Source: Myxococcales bacterium
GTDB taxonomy: Bacteria; Myxococcota_A; Polyangia; Polyangiales; Polyangiaceae
Assembly (NCBI GenBank): GCA_947473045.1
Contig: CANJCO010000045.1
Location: 1 to 40,663, forward strand
Direction: 5' to 3'
DNA: 40,663 bases
The notes beneath the pieces are model-generated. The model made no database searches. It was given only the letters and a program-made list of their open reading frames with translations, and was not told the DNA's origin. Positions 33,970-40,663 of this stretch are shown here, piece by piece (the first letter of the stretch is position 1; every line of letters starts with the position of its first letter). Both the position numbers and the translations under genes were made by a program.

Positions 33970-35552
33970 ACGGTGCGTCGAAATCGACGTGGCGCGCCTG
34001 CGGCATAGTCGCGTTCGTGGCCGCCCTTGGCCACGCGCTGTCGCTGAAGAACGGCTTCGTGCTCGACGATGACGACCTTCTCGTATCGAACCCGTTCGTG
34101 CGCACTGCGGCAGGCCTTGGTAAACTTCTGACGAGCGGGCTGTTCGACGCCACTGCGCGGCCGATCCTCGCCGACTACTACCGGCCGCTCTCAGGCGCTT
34201 TGTACTGGCTCAGCTTTCAAGTGCTCGGCGTTGGCGCGGCCGCGCAGCACGGCTTGAACGTAGTGCTGCACGCAGTTGTGTCCGTGCTGCTCCTGCGTGC
34301 GCTGCAGACCCTTGGCGCGCGCACCGAGGTCGCTGCGATTGTCTCGGCGCTGTTTGCCGTGCATCCCGCCACCTCCGAAATCGTTGCTTACGTTGGGGGG
34401 CGTCAGGCGATGCTCGCCGCGGTCATCGCCCTGCTGTCGATCACTTCGCTCGCGAAGCGATCGTCGCTCGCGAGCGCGGGCCTGGCCGCGTTCTTCGGTG
34501 TGGCGTGTGCTGCGTTGGCGCACGAGTCGTTCGTCGTGATCGCGGCGATCGTACCCATCGTCGCGGCCCGAACGGCAACTCGGCGGCGAGGGGCCGTCGC
34601 CGCGGCGGCTTCGGTTGTCGCGGTAGGCGCAGCGGTGGCGCTTCGCAGCTTCGCAGGCGTCGGCACGCACATGCGAGCGACGGGCTCGCCGATTTTGTGG
34701 GAACGATCCTTCGCGAGCGTCGCGGCGCGGTTGCTTCACGACGTGTTTCTGCCGACGGATCTAGCGTTCGAGTTGACGGTCACTCCTGCGCCCGCATGGC
34801 TAGCGATCAGCGTTCCGCTCGTCGCCGGCGTGGCGTGCGTGCTCCTGGTGCACTTCGCGGCGCCGCACGTACGAACCCTCGCGCTGGCTGGCGCTGCAGC
34901 GATGGGGCTCTTCGTGGCGGTCCACACGCCGATCGCGCTCGTTTCTGGCGAGATTTCTGATCGCTACGCCTACCCCATGCTTGTCGCTGTGGCCTTCGCG
35001 CTCGGCGCCGCGGCCGAAAGCGTCGCAGTCCGTGCGGAGCGCGCCGCGACGAAGAGCCCGCTCAGACCGCTGATTCCACTCTTCGCGGGCCTGCTCGTGC
35101 TCGCGATCAGCCCCGCCACCCTCGCGCGCGATTCGGAATGGAGCAGCGAGGCGCTACTTCAGGCATCCATGTTTTCTGCGCGCCCGTCCGACCCCGCGGC
35201 GCAATTCGCTGAAGGTACGCGGCGTCTCGCAGCCGGAGATTTCGCGGCCGCATATCCCCTGTGCCTCCCCTATTCACAAGCCCATCCGACGTCGCACCGG
35301 GCAGACTACTGCGTAGGCGCGTGCCTGCTGATGCGAGGCGAGCCGCGCGCGGCGGCGGATCGGCTCAAGAGCTACCTCGAAGAGCGACCTGGCAATGCGG
35401 CGGCGCGAAGGTTCTACCTCGGCGCCCTGTTCACCGCCGGCGACCTCGCCGGAATCGACGCGACGCTCGCCGCCTGGGGACCGGGCCTGGACGCGTCGCC
35501 GGAGGTCGTCGCCGCGCGGGCCGAACTGGAGCGCCGTCGCCGCGCGCCCTGA
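33966..35552 (+). CDS. Second TMTC-like GT-C membrane protein
   Basis: 528 residues from the GTG at 33966; the open frame further upstream overlaps the previous gene and is Arg-rich. It aligns motif by motif with the preceding gene: LDDDDLLVSNPFV (acidic Asp34-37), YYRPLSGALYWL, QHGLNVVLHAVV, SEIVAYVGGRQAMLAA, AHESFVVIA and ISDRYAYPMLVAVA. So it is a diverged tandem paralog. The Lys-Glu of the KE motif is His-Glu here, a difference that may affect activity. The C-terminal ~130 residues hold two or three degenerate TPR units (GDFAAAYPLCLPYSQAHP, GEPRAAADRLKSYLEERP). Followed 53 bp later by a pilin gene. Confidence 0.8.
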   Translation: MNGASKSTWRACGIVAFVAALGHALSLKNGFVLDDDDLLVSNPFVRTAAGLGKLLTSGLFDATARPILADYYRPLSGALYWLSFQVLGVGAAAQHGLNVVLHAVVSVLLLRALQTLGARTEVAAIVSALFAVHPATSEIVAYVGGRQAMLAAVIALLSITSLAKRSSLASAGLAAFFGVACAALAHESFVVIAAIVPIVAARTATRRRGAVAAAASVVAVGAAVALRSFAGVGTHMRATGSPILWERSFASVAARLLHDVFLPTDLAFELTVTPAPAWLAISVPLVAGVACVLLVHFAAPHVRTLALAGAAAMGLFVAVHTPIALVSGEISDRYAYPMLVAVAFALGAAAESVAVRAERAATKSPLRPLIPLFAGLLVLAISPATLARDSEWSSEALLQASMFSARPSDPAAQFAEGTRRLAAGDFAAAYPLCLPYSQAHPTSHRADYCVGACLLMRGEPRAAADRLKSYLEERPGNAAARRFYLGALFTAGDLAGIDATLAAWGPGLDASPEVVAARAELERRRRAP

Positions 35553-35605
35553 GGCGCCAGGCCTCCCTCCTGAACACGATTTTGCGCTATCGTACGACTA
35601 CTCCG

Positions 35606-36172
35606 ATGCTCTCGGCCCGTTCGGCACAACGCTCGCGAAGAGGCTTCACGCTGCTTGAGCTGATGAACTTCATTGGCCTCGCGGCCGTGATCACGGCGCT
35701 CGCGATGTATGGGGTCGCGCGCTACGTCCGCCACGCAAAGACGGCCGAGTCGATCGGCTCGGTCACGGCGATCGCGCAGCACGCGGCAGAATTTTACAAC
35801 GACTCCGACGCCAACCAGCCTGCCGGCGCGAACCGCGACAGCGCCAAGGCGATGCGCCACTTCCCCGCGGCGTCACGCGCCAGCGTGCCGGCGGATCCAG
35901 CCGACATTTGCGGAAAACGCTACCAAAGCGCGATTGGCGACTGGTCTGGCGCGCCCTGGATCGACCTGCACTTTTCCATGACCCAGCCACAATCGTACGC
36001 CTACGCTTTCGAGTCGGGAGGTAGCGGCGCCAGCGCCCGCGCGAGCGCGATCGCCCGCGGTGACCTGGACGGCAACAGCGTGCGATCGACGTTCTCGGCG
36101 TCAGTGACGCCGGACGAATCGATGACCGCAAAGGTCGACCCGACGATTGCCCGGACCGACCCCGAGGAGTGA
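35606..36172 (+). CDS. Pilin-like protein
   Basis: 188 residues from the ATG at 35606; a longer frame upstream is an Arg-rich extension. The leader MLSARSAQRSRRG precedes FTLLELMNFIGLAAVI, with Gly at -1, Phe at +1 and Glu at +5. Asn-Phe in the helix (LMNF) is unusual. The head keeps WIDLHFSMTQPQSYAYAF and RGDLDGNSVRSTF like PilA, and the acidic end RTDPEE. Only one Cys (DICGKR) is visible, so the PilA-type disulfide cannot form within the chain. Probably a minor pilin; coupled to the next gene (4 bp gap). Confidence 0.86.
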   Translation: MLSARSAQRSRRGFTLLELMNFIGLAAVITALAMYGVARYVRHAKTAESIGSVTAIAQHAAEFYNDSDANQPAGANRDSAKAMRHFPAASRASVPADPADICGKRYQSAIGDWSGAPWIDLHFSMTQPQSYAYAFESGGSGASARASAIARGDLDGNSVRSTFSASVTPDESMTAKVDPTIARTDPEE

Positions 36173-36176
36173 AGTC

Positions 36177-36692
36177 GTGAAGCGAAGCGCAAGCACGCGA
36201 GGATGGAGCGTCTTGGAGATTGTGGCCGCGTGCACGGTCACAGCGTCGGTCGCGCTCGTGTTTTTTCCTGCGTTTTTCCGCGAGCTCCGCGCCTCGAAGC
36301 AGGCCGAGGCTGCCGAAGGCGTCACGCGAATGGCAGCCGGCGCGATCGCCTGCGCTGCCGGAAAACCGCCGTCGGCTGCGTTCCCTGCGCCTGCGCCGCT
36401 CACGCCCGGCGCCGCTCCGCGCGGCACGCGAGAAGTTGATCCGCCGGGAATATGGGACCATCCCAGTTGGGAGGCCCTCGGGTTTCGCGCGTCCGAAGAA
36501 GGCGTCCCTCACGCCTATGCCTTTCAATTCAGCTCGGCGAACGCTGCCGATCACGCGAGCTTCGCGGCGAGCGCTCACGGAGACCTCGACGGCGACGGCA
36601 CCACAAGTTCGTTCGAGCTGCGCGGGGTGGTCGATGACGCACGCGGACCGCGTGTCGAGCCGAGCATGAAGATCGAGGCGGAGCTTGAGTAA
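36177..36692 (+). CDS. Divergent pilin-like protein
   Basis: 171 residues from the GTG at 36177 (GAGGAG 7 nt upstream, inside the end of the previous gene). The short leader MKRSASTRG is followed by WSVLEIVAACTVTASVALVF: Gly at -1 and Glu at +5 are kept, but +1 is Trp and the helix carries Cys and several Thr. The head still shows WEALGF, PHAYAFQF and HGDLDGDGTTSSF, so homology to PilA is clear. FFPAFF after the helix is unusual. The acidic end is KIEAELE. Likely a minor pilin or tip component, but a non-assembling role is possible. Confidence 0.82.
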   Translation: MKRSASTRGWSVLEIVAACTVTASVALVFFPAFFRELRASKQAEAAEGVTRMAAGAIACAAGKPPSAAFPAPAPLTPGAAPRGTREVDPPGIWDHPSWEALGFRASEEGVPHAYAFQFSSANAADHASFAASAHGDLDGDGTTSSFELRGVVDDARGPRVEPSMKIEAELE

Positions 36693-36693
36693 C

Positions 36694-37590
36694 GTGAAAT
36701 CGATCGCCGTCGCCGTCGCTACCATCGTCGCCGGCAGCAGCGCCGTGGGACTATTTCAGCCCACGCTCGCCTCGCGTCTGCATGACACTAAAATGCGCGA
36801 CGATGTCTACGTTCTGCCGCCCCCGGCGGAGCTCAAGGCTGCAACGCTCGGGCATCACGCCGCGACGGTCGACATGCTCTGGGCGAAGCTGCTCGTCGAG
36901 TTCGGTGTTCATCTGTCTGAAAAGCGCGCGTTCCCCGACATTTTTCTGTATCTCGACGCGATCCTTGAGCTCGCCCCCGACTACGCACCGGTCTACCGAT
37001 TTGCAGACACGCTGATTTGCTTCAGACCCGACGGCGGCGATGAGCGCAGCGCGCGCGACGCGCGTCGCTACCTTGAGCGAGGCACGAAAGCGCTGCCTTT
37101 CGACCGCGACGTGTGGCTCGAATACGGCCAGTTCATGGCTTATATGTCACCCAGCTATCTGCAGCCCGGGGCTGAGCTCGACGAGTGGAAGCGGCTGGGC
37201 GCGGAGGCGCTCACCAGGGCCGTCGATCTCGGGTCCGACGCGACCCGCTCGCTCGGCGCGGCGACGCTGCTTTCGCGCTACGGAGCCAAAGATTCGGCCA
37301 TTCGAGCCTTGCGCCGCGCGTACGCGCTCACCGACTCACCGGAGGAGCGAGACGAGATCTCGGCGCGGCTTCAAGCGCTCACCAGCAGCGCGGACGCCGA
37401 GCGTTTGCAGGAAGACTCCCGCTACCTCGACGCGCGCTGGCGCCGCGGACTGCCTTTCTTGTCGCGCAGCGCATTTGTGCTCGTTGGGCCACTGCGCGAC
37501 ACGCTCGCCTGCGCGGGCACGCGGCGGTCGCTCGCGCCCGAATGCTCGAACGACTGGGCCGCGCAGCTGCCCTCCGGCCGCGACGAGTAA
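36694..37590 (+). CDS. Membrane-anchored TPR protein of the pilin locus
   Basis: 298 residues. The GTG at 36694 lies 1 bp after the pilin stop, with GGAG 10 nt upstream; a TTG at 36685 would add three residues. One N-terminal hydrophobic segment (SIAVAVATIVAGSSAVGLF), then a conserved-looking block (VLPPPAELKAATLGHHAATV, DMLWAKLLVEFGVHLSEKR, YLDAILELAPDYAPVYRFAD) and TPR-like helix pairs to ~240. From memory, proteins with the LPPP-x-LK and AD/VD-x-LW elements are common in deltaproteobacterial relatives; their function is not established. Probably co-transcribed with the two minor pilins and may assist their assembly. Confidence 0.78.
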   Translation: MKSIAVAVATIVAGSSAVGLFQPTLASRLHDTKMRDDVYVLPPPAELKAATLGHHAATVDMLWAKLLVEFGVHLSEKRAFPDIFLYLDAILELAPDYAPVYRFADTLICFRPDGGDERSARDARRYLERGTKALPFDRDVWLEYGQFMAYMSPSYLQPGAELDEWKRLGAEALTRAVDLGSDATRSLGAATLLSRYGAKDSAIRALRRAYALTDSPEERDEISARLQALTSSADAERLQEDSRYLDARWRRGLPFLSRSAFVLVGPLRDTLACAGTRRSLAPECSNDWAAQLPSGRDE

Positions 37591-37629
37591 GCGTTCGCGC
37601 CATGCGACGCGAATTGCTAAGATCCTGCG

Positions 37630-39186
37630 ATGACTTTCACTTGCTTGGCGCGCCTGATGCTGGGCGCGGCCCTCTGCGCCGCTGTAGGCTGCTCGGACGC
37701 CCCGCGCAGGATTGAGACGATCGTCGACCCCAACGGTTCGCTTGCGTTCGGCGGGCCTTCGCTCGAACTGGCGCCGGGCGACGTGGTCGATATTCGCCTT
37801 TCGTCGAGCGGCGATGTCTCGCGCGTCGCGCTGTCGCTCGACGGGGAGTACGGCGATTCTTCGCTCGAAGCGGCGTTCGTGACGCCCGCCGACGGCCAGT
37901 CGGTGGTGCGTCTGCACGCGGCCAAATCGCCGGCGAATTTCTACCTGTCGGCCTCTGCAGCAGGCGTGAACTCGGCGCGCCTGTACATCGGGGTGAGCGC
38001 CTCCGGCTTCGCCTCGATTCGCGTGAAGCCCAACTACATGGGCAAGCGCGGGGCCGCCTTTATTGTCGCGAGCGCATTTCTCAAAGACACCTGCGCCGAG
38101 CTCGCCGCACTGCCTCCGAAAGACGGCGCCCCCGTCGTCGTGGGCGCCTCGGGGGACATGCTGCTGCTGCAGCCCGTTCCCGCGGGCGTCCACGTCGCGG
38201 TCGCGGTGCGGATCTCGGGCTATGCGACAGGCTGCGTCGACCTCGACGCGCTCGCCCCGGGCAGCGCTCGAGATGCGTTCGTCGCGGTCTACGACCGTCC
38301 GATCGATCTTTCTCAGACCGACCTCACAGCGAACTTCACCTTCGCCCCGGACCCGGCAGAGGCCGTCGCCTGGGCCGGGGCGGCCGCCGCCGCCGCGACG
38401 CTGGCCCTCGACGCCATTTCGGTCAGCGACGCCGCCGAGCCTGCTGCCGTGCTCGACGCGATGAGCGAGCTCACTCCGAACATGGCTGCGAAACAAGCGT
38501 TTGTCGCCGCGCGCGCCGGCGCACAGTGGGACGCCACGGTCGGCGCGTGGCTTACGGGCCACGGAGGCCTGCGTTCGCACGCGGCAACGTGGCTCGCGAA
38601 GGGCGCCAGCCTCACGAACGGACCGCTGGGCGCGCGGATCTTGAGCAGCGGAGTCGACGGCGAGGCCATCGTCGCGCCACAGAGGCTGGGCATTTTCGCC
38701 GCAGCTGAGGTCGGACTGAACGCCGCAGCGCCTTTCACGTGGGTGGCAGATGCCGATGACACGTTGCGGCTTCACGGCACCGTCACCTTTTCTCCAACCA
38801 GGCTCGCGACAGCCGGCGCCGACGTCATCGCCGCCGGTGTCGTGCCCAGCGCAGTCGACGGCGCCTCGGCGCTCGCGCTCGCGCTCGACTGCACCGGGCT
38901 CGGTCAAAAGCTCGCGCAAGGCGGCTATTCCTACGGCGCGTGCGATGCCGCGTGCACGGCGAGCCTGTGCGAGGGCGCGCTCCAAAGACTGTGGAAGGCC
39001 GCCCGAAATCGCTCCGAGCAGCTCGCTCAAGAGGCATCGGTGGGCATCACGGCGACCGTCCACGGAACGCTCACCGACAACGCCCAGCCGGTTGCTTTTT
39101 CAGGCGACTGGGTCGGTCCGATCACAGCTTCAGGCGTAACCTTCGGCTCCAGAGGCACCGCGAGCGCAACGGCCACGGCCAAGTAG
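37630..39186 (+). CDS. Large lipoprotein of unknown function
   Basis: 518 residues. The lipoprotein signal ends in AAVGC (Cys21). The mature protein begins with Ig-like strands (LELAPGDVVDIRLSSSGDVS, GFASIRVKPNY), continues with a helical Ala-rich region (~235-320, AWAGAAAAAATLALDAI) and ends in a beta-rich part with a Cys cluster (YGACDAACTASLCEGAL) near 435-455 that could form two disulfides. No catalytic motif or family recognised. 39 bp after the TPR gene, so possibly at the end of the pilin-locus transcript. Likely on the outer membrane. Confidence 0.7.
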   Translation: MTFTCLARLMLGAALCAAVGCSDAPRRIETIVDPNGSLAFGGPSLELAPGDVVDIRLSSSGDVSRVALSLDGEYGDSSLEAAFVTPADGQSVVRLHAAKSPANFYLSASAAGVNSARLYIGVSASGFASIRVKPNYMGKRGAAFIVASAFLKDTCAELAALPPKDGAPVVVGASGDMLLLQPVPAGVHVAVAVRISGYATGCVDLDALAPGSARDAFVAVYDRPIDLSQTDLTANFTFAPDPAEAVAWAGAAAAAATLALDAISVSDAAEPAAVLDAMSELTPNMAAKQAFVAARAGAQWDATVGAWLTGHGGLRSHAATWLAKGASLTNGPLGARILSSGVDGEAIVAPQRLGIFAAAEVGLNAAAPFTWVADADDTLRLHGTVTFSPTRLATAGADVIAAGVVPSAVDGASALALALDCTGLGQKLAQGGYSYGACDAACTASLCEGALQRLWKAARNRSEQLAQEASVGITATVHGTLTDNAQPVAFSGDWVGPITASGVTFGSRGTASATATAK

Positions 39187-39247
39187 CCGGCCCGCAGGTC
39201 GCCAACGCCCCGTCGCGATCCAGCGCCAAAACAGGCATGATGGCGCG

Positions 39248-40330
39248 GTGACGACCTCAGAAATTCAGTCGCTCGCCGGTCAGCTGTTCGTGGTCGGTTT
39301 TCCTGCAACCACACCAACGCAAGCCGTCGTCAGCGCGGCGGCGGCGGGCGCGCTCGGCGGAGTGATTCTTTTCAAGCGAAATATTGCTTCCGACCTAATT
39401 GACGTTGCTCGCCTCAACGCCGACCTCGCAGGCGCCGCGGGCGGCCACGAACCGCTGCTTATCGCGGTTGATCAGGAGGGTGGTCGCGTCGCACGCATTG
39501 GCCCTCCGGCGATGAAACTGCCGCCAATGATTTCGCTTGAAGCGAGCGACGACGCGTTTGTCGAGGCGCTCGCGGCGGCGCAGTCGCGACAACTTCGCGC
39601 GCTGGGCTTCACGATGAATTTCGCGCCCGTACTCGACGTGCATTCGAACGAGTCCAACCCGATCATCGGAGACCGCGCGTTTTCACGCGACGCGACGCGG
39701 GCCGCGAGCCGGGCGCTCGCGTTCGCAAAGGGCATGCGCGCCGGCGGGCTGCTCTCGTGCGGAAAGCACTTTCCCGGACACGGCGACACCAGCCAGGACT
39801 CTCACTTGGATTTGCCGACCGTTGCGCACGACCGCGCGCGCCTCGATGACGTCGAGCTCGCTCCGTTTCGCGCGGCTGCGCCGAGCGGGGTCGACGCGCT
39901 CATGACGGCGCACGTCGTCTACCCTGCCCTGTGCTCCCAGCCCGCGACGCTGTCGCGGCGAATCGCGACCGAGCTGCTGCGCGGCGAGCTCGGGTTCACC
40001 GGCGTGCTCTTTTCGGACGACCTGGAGATGAAGGCGCTGTCTGCGACGATGAGCTACGGGCAAAGTGCCGTACGCGCGATCGAGGCCGGTTGCGACGCCC
40101 TGCTTGTGTGCTCCCAGGAGGCCGCGTGGCACGAAGCGCGCGAGGCGGTCGCGGAGCGCGCGAGCCGTGATGGCGCATTTCGCGCGCGGTGCGAAGAGGC
40201 GAAGGCGCGCTTCGTTGCGATGCGCCGGCGATGCGCTCCTACGCCGATTACCGACGCCGCGCAGCTGAGCGCGCATTTCGGCACGGACGAGCAAACTGCG
40301 CTGCAGGCGCGCGCCTGGGTCGCGCGATGA
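39248..40330 (+). CDS. nagZ: Beta-N-acetylhexosaminidase, glycoside hydrolase family 3
   Basis: 360 residues, a single-domain GH3 like NagZ. Cuts N-acetylglucosamine from anhydro-muropeptides in peptidoglycan recycling. Landmarks: GQLFVVGF, GGVILFKRNI, IAVDQEGGRVARI, FAPVLDVHSN, CGKHFPGHGDTSQDSH with the His/Asp general acid-base pair, and LFSDDLEMKA with the nucleophile Asp. There is no signal peptide, as expected for the cytoplasmic recycling enzyme. GTG start. The stop overlaps the hutI ATG (ATGA). Confidence 0.92.
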   Translation: MTTSEIQSLAGQLFVVGFPATTPTQAVVSAAAAGALGGVILFKRNIASDLIDVARLNADLAGAAGGHEPLLIAVDQEGGRVARIGPPAMKLPPMISLEASDDAFVEALAAAQSRQLRALGFTMNFAPVLDVHSNESNPIIGDRAFSRDATRAASRALAFAKGMRAGGLLSCGKHFPGHGDTSQDSHLDLPTVAHDRARLDDVELAPFRAAAPSGVDALMTAHVVYPALCSQPATLSRRIATELLRGELGFTGVLFSDDLEMKALSATMSYGQSAVRAIEAGCDALLVCSQEAAWHEAREAVAERASRDGAFRARCEEAKARFVAMRRRCAPTPITDAAQLSAHFGTDEQTALQARAWVAR

Positions 40331-40663
40331 TTCGTGCGGTGCTCGCGACGCGCGTCGTCACGTGCGATCCCGATCGCTGCACGCCGGACAACCCGCTCGG
40401 GGTGATCGACAACGCGGCAGTGCTGATCGAAAACGGGGACATTGCATGGATCGGCGAGCGAACCGACGCGCGCGTTGCGTCCGCCGATGTCATCGAGGAC
40501 TGCGCGCTCGTAACGCCTGCGCTCATTGATGCTCACACGCACGCCGCGTGGACCGGTTCGCGGCATGACGAGTACGCGGTGCGGATGCGCGGCGGCGACT
40601 ATGTCGAGATCGCTGCCGCCGGAGGCGGGATCGCGGCGACCCAGCGCTCGGTCGCAGCTGCGA
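40327..40663 (+). CDS. hutI: Imidazolonepropionase, 5' part
   Basis: The first 112 codons; it runs off the right edge. Third step of histidine degradation: ring opening of imidazolonepropionate to formiminoglutamate. Visible are the N-terminal strand region (AVLIENGDIAWIGE), the metal-site segment ALIDAHTHAAWTGSR, and the family-specific HDEYAVRMRGGDYVEI followed by AAGGGIAAT. Together these identify HutI rather than another amidohydrolase. The ATG overlaps the nagZ stop, so the two are translationally coupled although their pathways differ. Confidence 0.9.
   Translation, partial: MIRAVLATRVVTCDPDRCTPDNPLGVIDNAAVLIENGDIAWIGERTDARVASADVIEDCALVTPALIDAHTHAAWTGSRHDEYAVRMRGGDYVEIAAAGGGIAATQRSVAAA

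Noticed and set aside
37336-39063. Leftward open frame of 575 codons
   Set aside because: Arg/Ala/Gly-rich antisense shadow of the TPR and lipoprotein genes, which have a lipobox, TPR features and normal composition.
39223-39246. Hairpin GCGCCA...TGGCGC just before the nagZ start, enclosing an AGG
   Set aside because: Only 6 bp and GC-rich; could hide the ribosome site but is not distinguishable from chance.
1-40663. Mobile elements, CRISPR arrays, phage or defence genes
   Set aside because: No transposase, integrase, direct-repeat array, nuclease-helicase defence gene or composition break was seen; the AT-rich spot near 23200 is under 60 bp and intergenic.

Overview
The window is GC-rich, densely packed bacterial chromosome, most likely from a myxobacterium (Myxococcota, probably Polyangia/Polyangiales). 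The indications are high GC with G/C-ending codons, two membrane-anchored eukaryote-like Ser/Thr kinases (one with PEGA-like repeats), many lipoproteins with Asp-Ala-Gly-rich or Pro-Ala-rich stretches after the lipobox, a lamin-tail lipoprotein, and a sigma54/PilR-type pilin locus. The taxonomic call is an inference. I see no insertion sequence, phage, CRISPR array or integrase, and no gene-free stretch over 300 bp.

Layout. 1-4.2 kb: the 3' part of holB, then a leftward set (Rsm22-type methyltransferase, thiE, an anchored protein), then a rightward lipoprotein. 4.2-6.4 kb: a leftward pair (DHH phosphoesterase, glycerophosphodiester phosphodiesterase) and a divergent VOC protein. 6.5-11.7 kb: a kinase, a TPR/PEGA-like exported protein and a lamin-tail lipoprotein with overlapping ends, then another lipoprotein and a dienelactone hydrolase. 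11.7-13.8 kb: leftward PilT with a long N-terminal extension, preceded by a small internally duplicated protein. 14.0-17.7 kb: acyl-CoA dehydrogenase (FadR-like dyad upstream), truB and a TPR lipoprotein. 17.9-19.9 kb: OmpA-like lipoprotein with a good terminator, a six-CxxC zinc-ribbon membrane protein and a small secreted protein. 19.9-22.7 kb: tRNA-Leu(CAG), carA, rimO. 22.8-26 kb: a small lipoprotein divergent from a large phosphodiester-glycosidase-like exported protein.

26-37.6 kb is the most interesting part: a type IV pilin locus. A 1055-residue Ser/Thr kinase with PEGA-like repeats lies directly upstream of a PilR-type sigma54 activator, where a histidine kinase PilS would normally be. 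A near-consensus -24/-12 promoter follows, then a pilin-like gene and the major-pilin-like gene, then a terminator. After it come two paralogous multi-membrane-span proteins of the TMTC/GT-C O-mannosyltransferase type, two divergent pilin-like proteins and a TPR protein. My working hypothesis is a kinase- and sigma54-controlled pilus or pseudopilus module with its own membrane glycosyltransferases. The gene content is read from the sequence; the functional link is inferred from order only.

37.6-40.7 kb: a large lipoprotein of unknown role, nagZ, and the start of hutI, which runs off the right edge.
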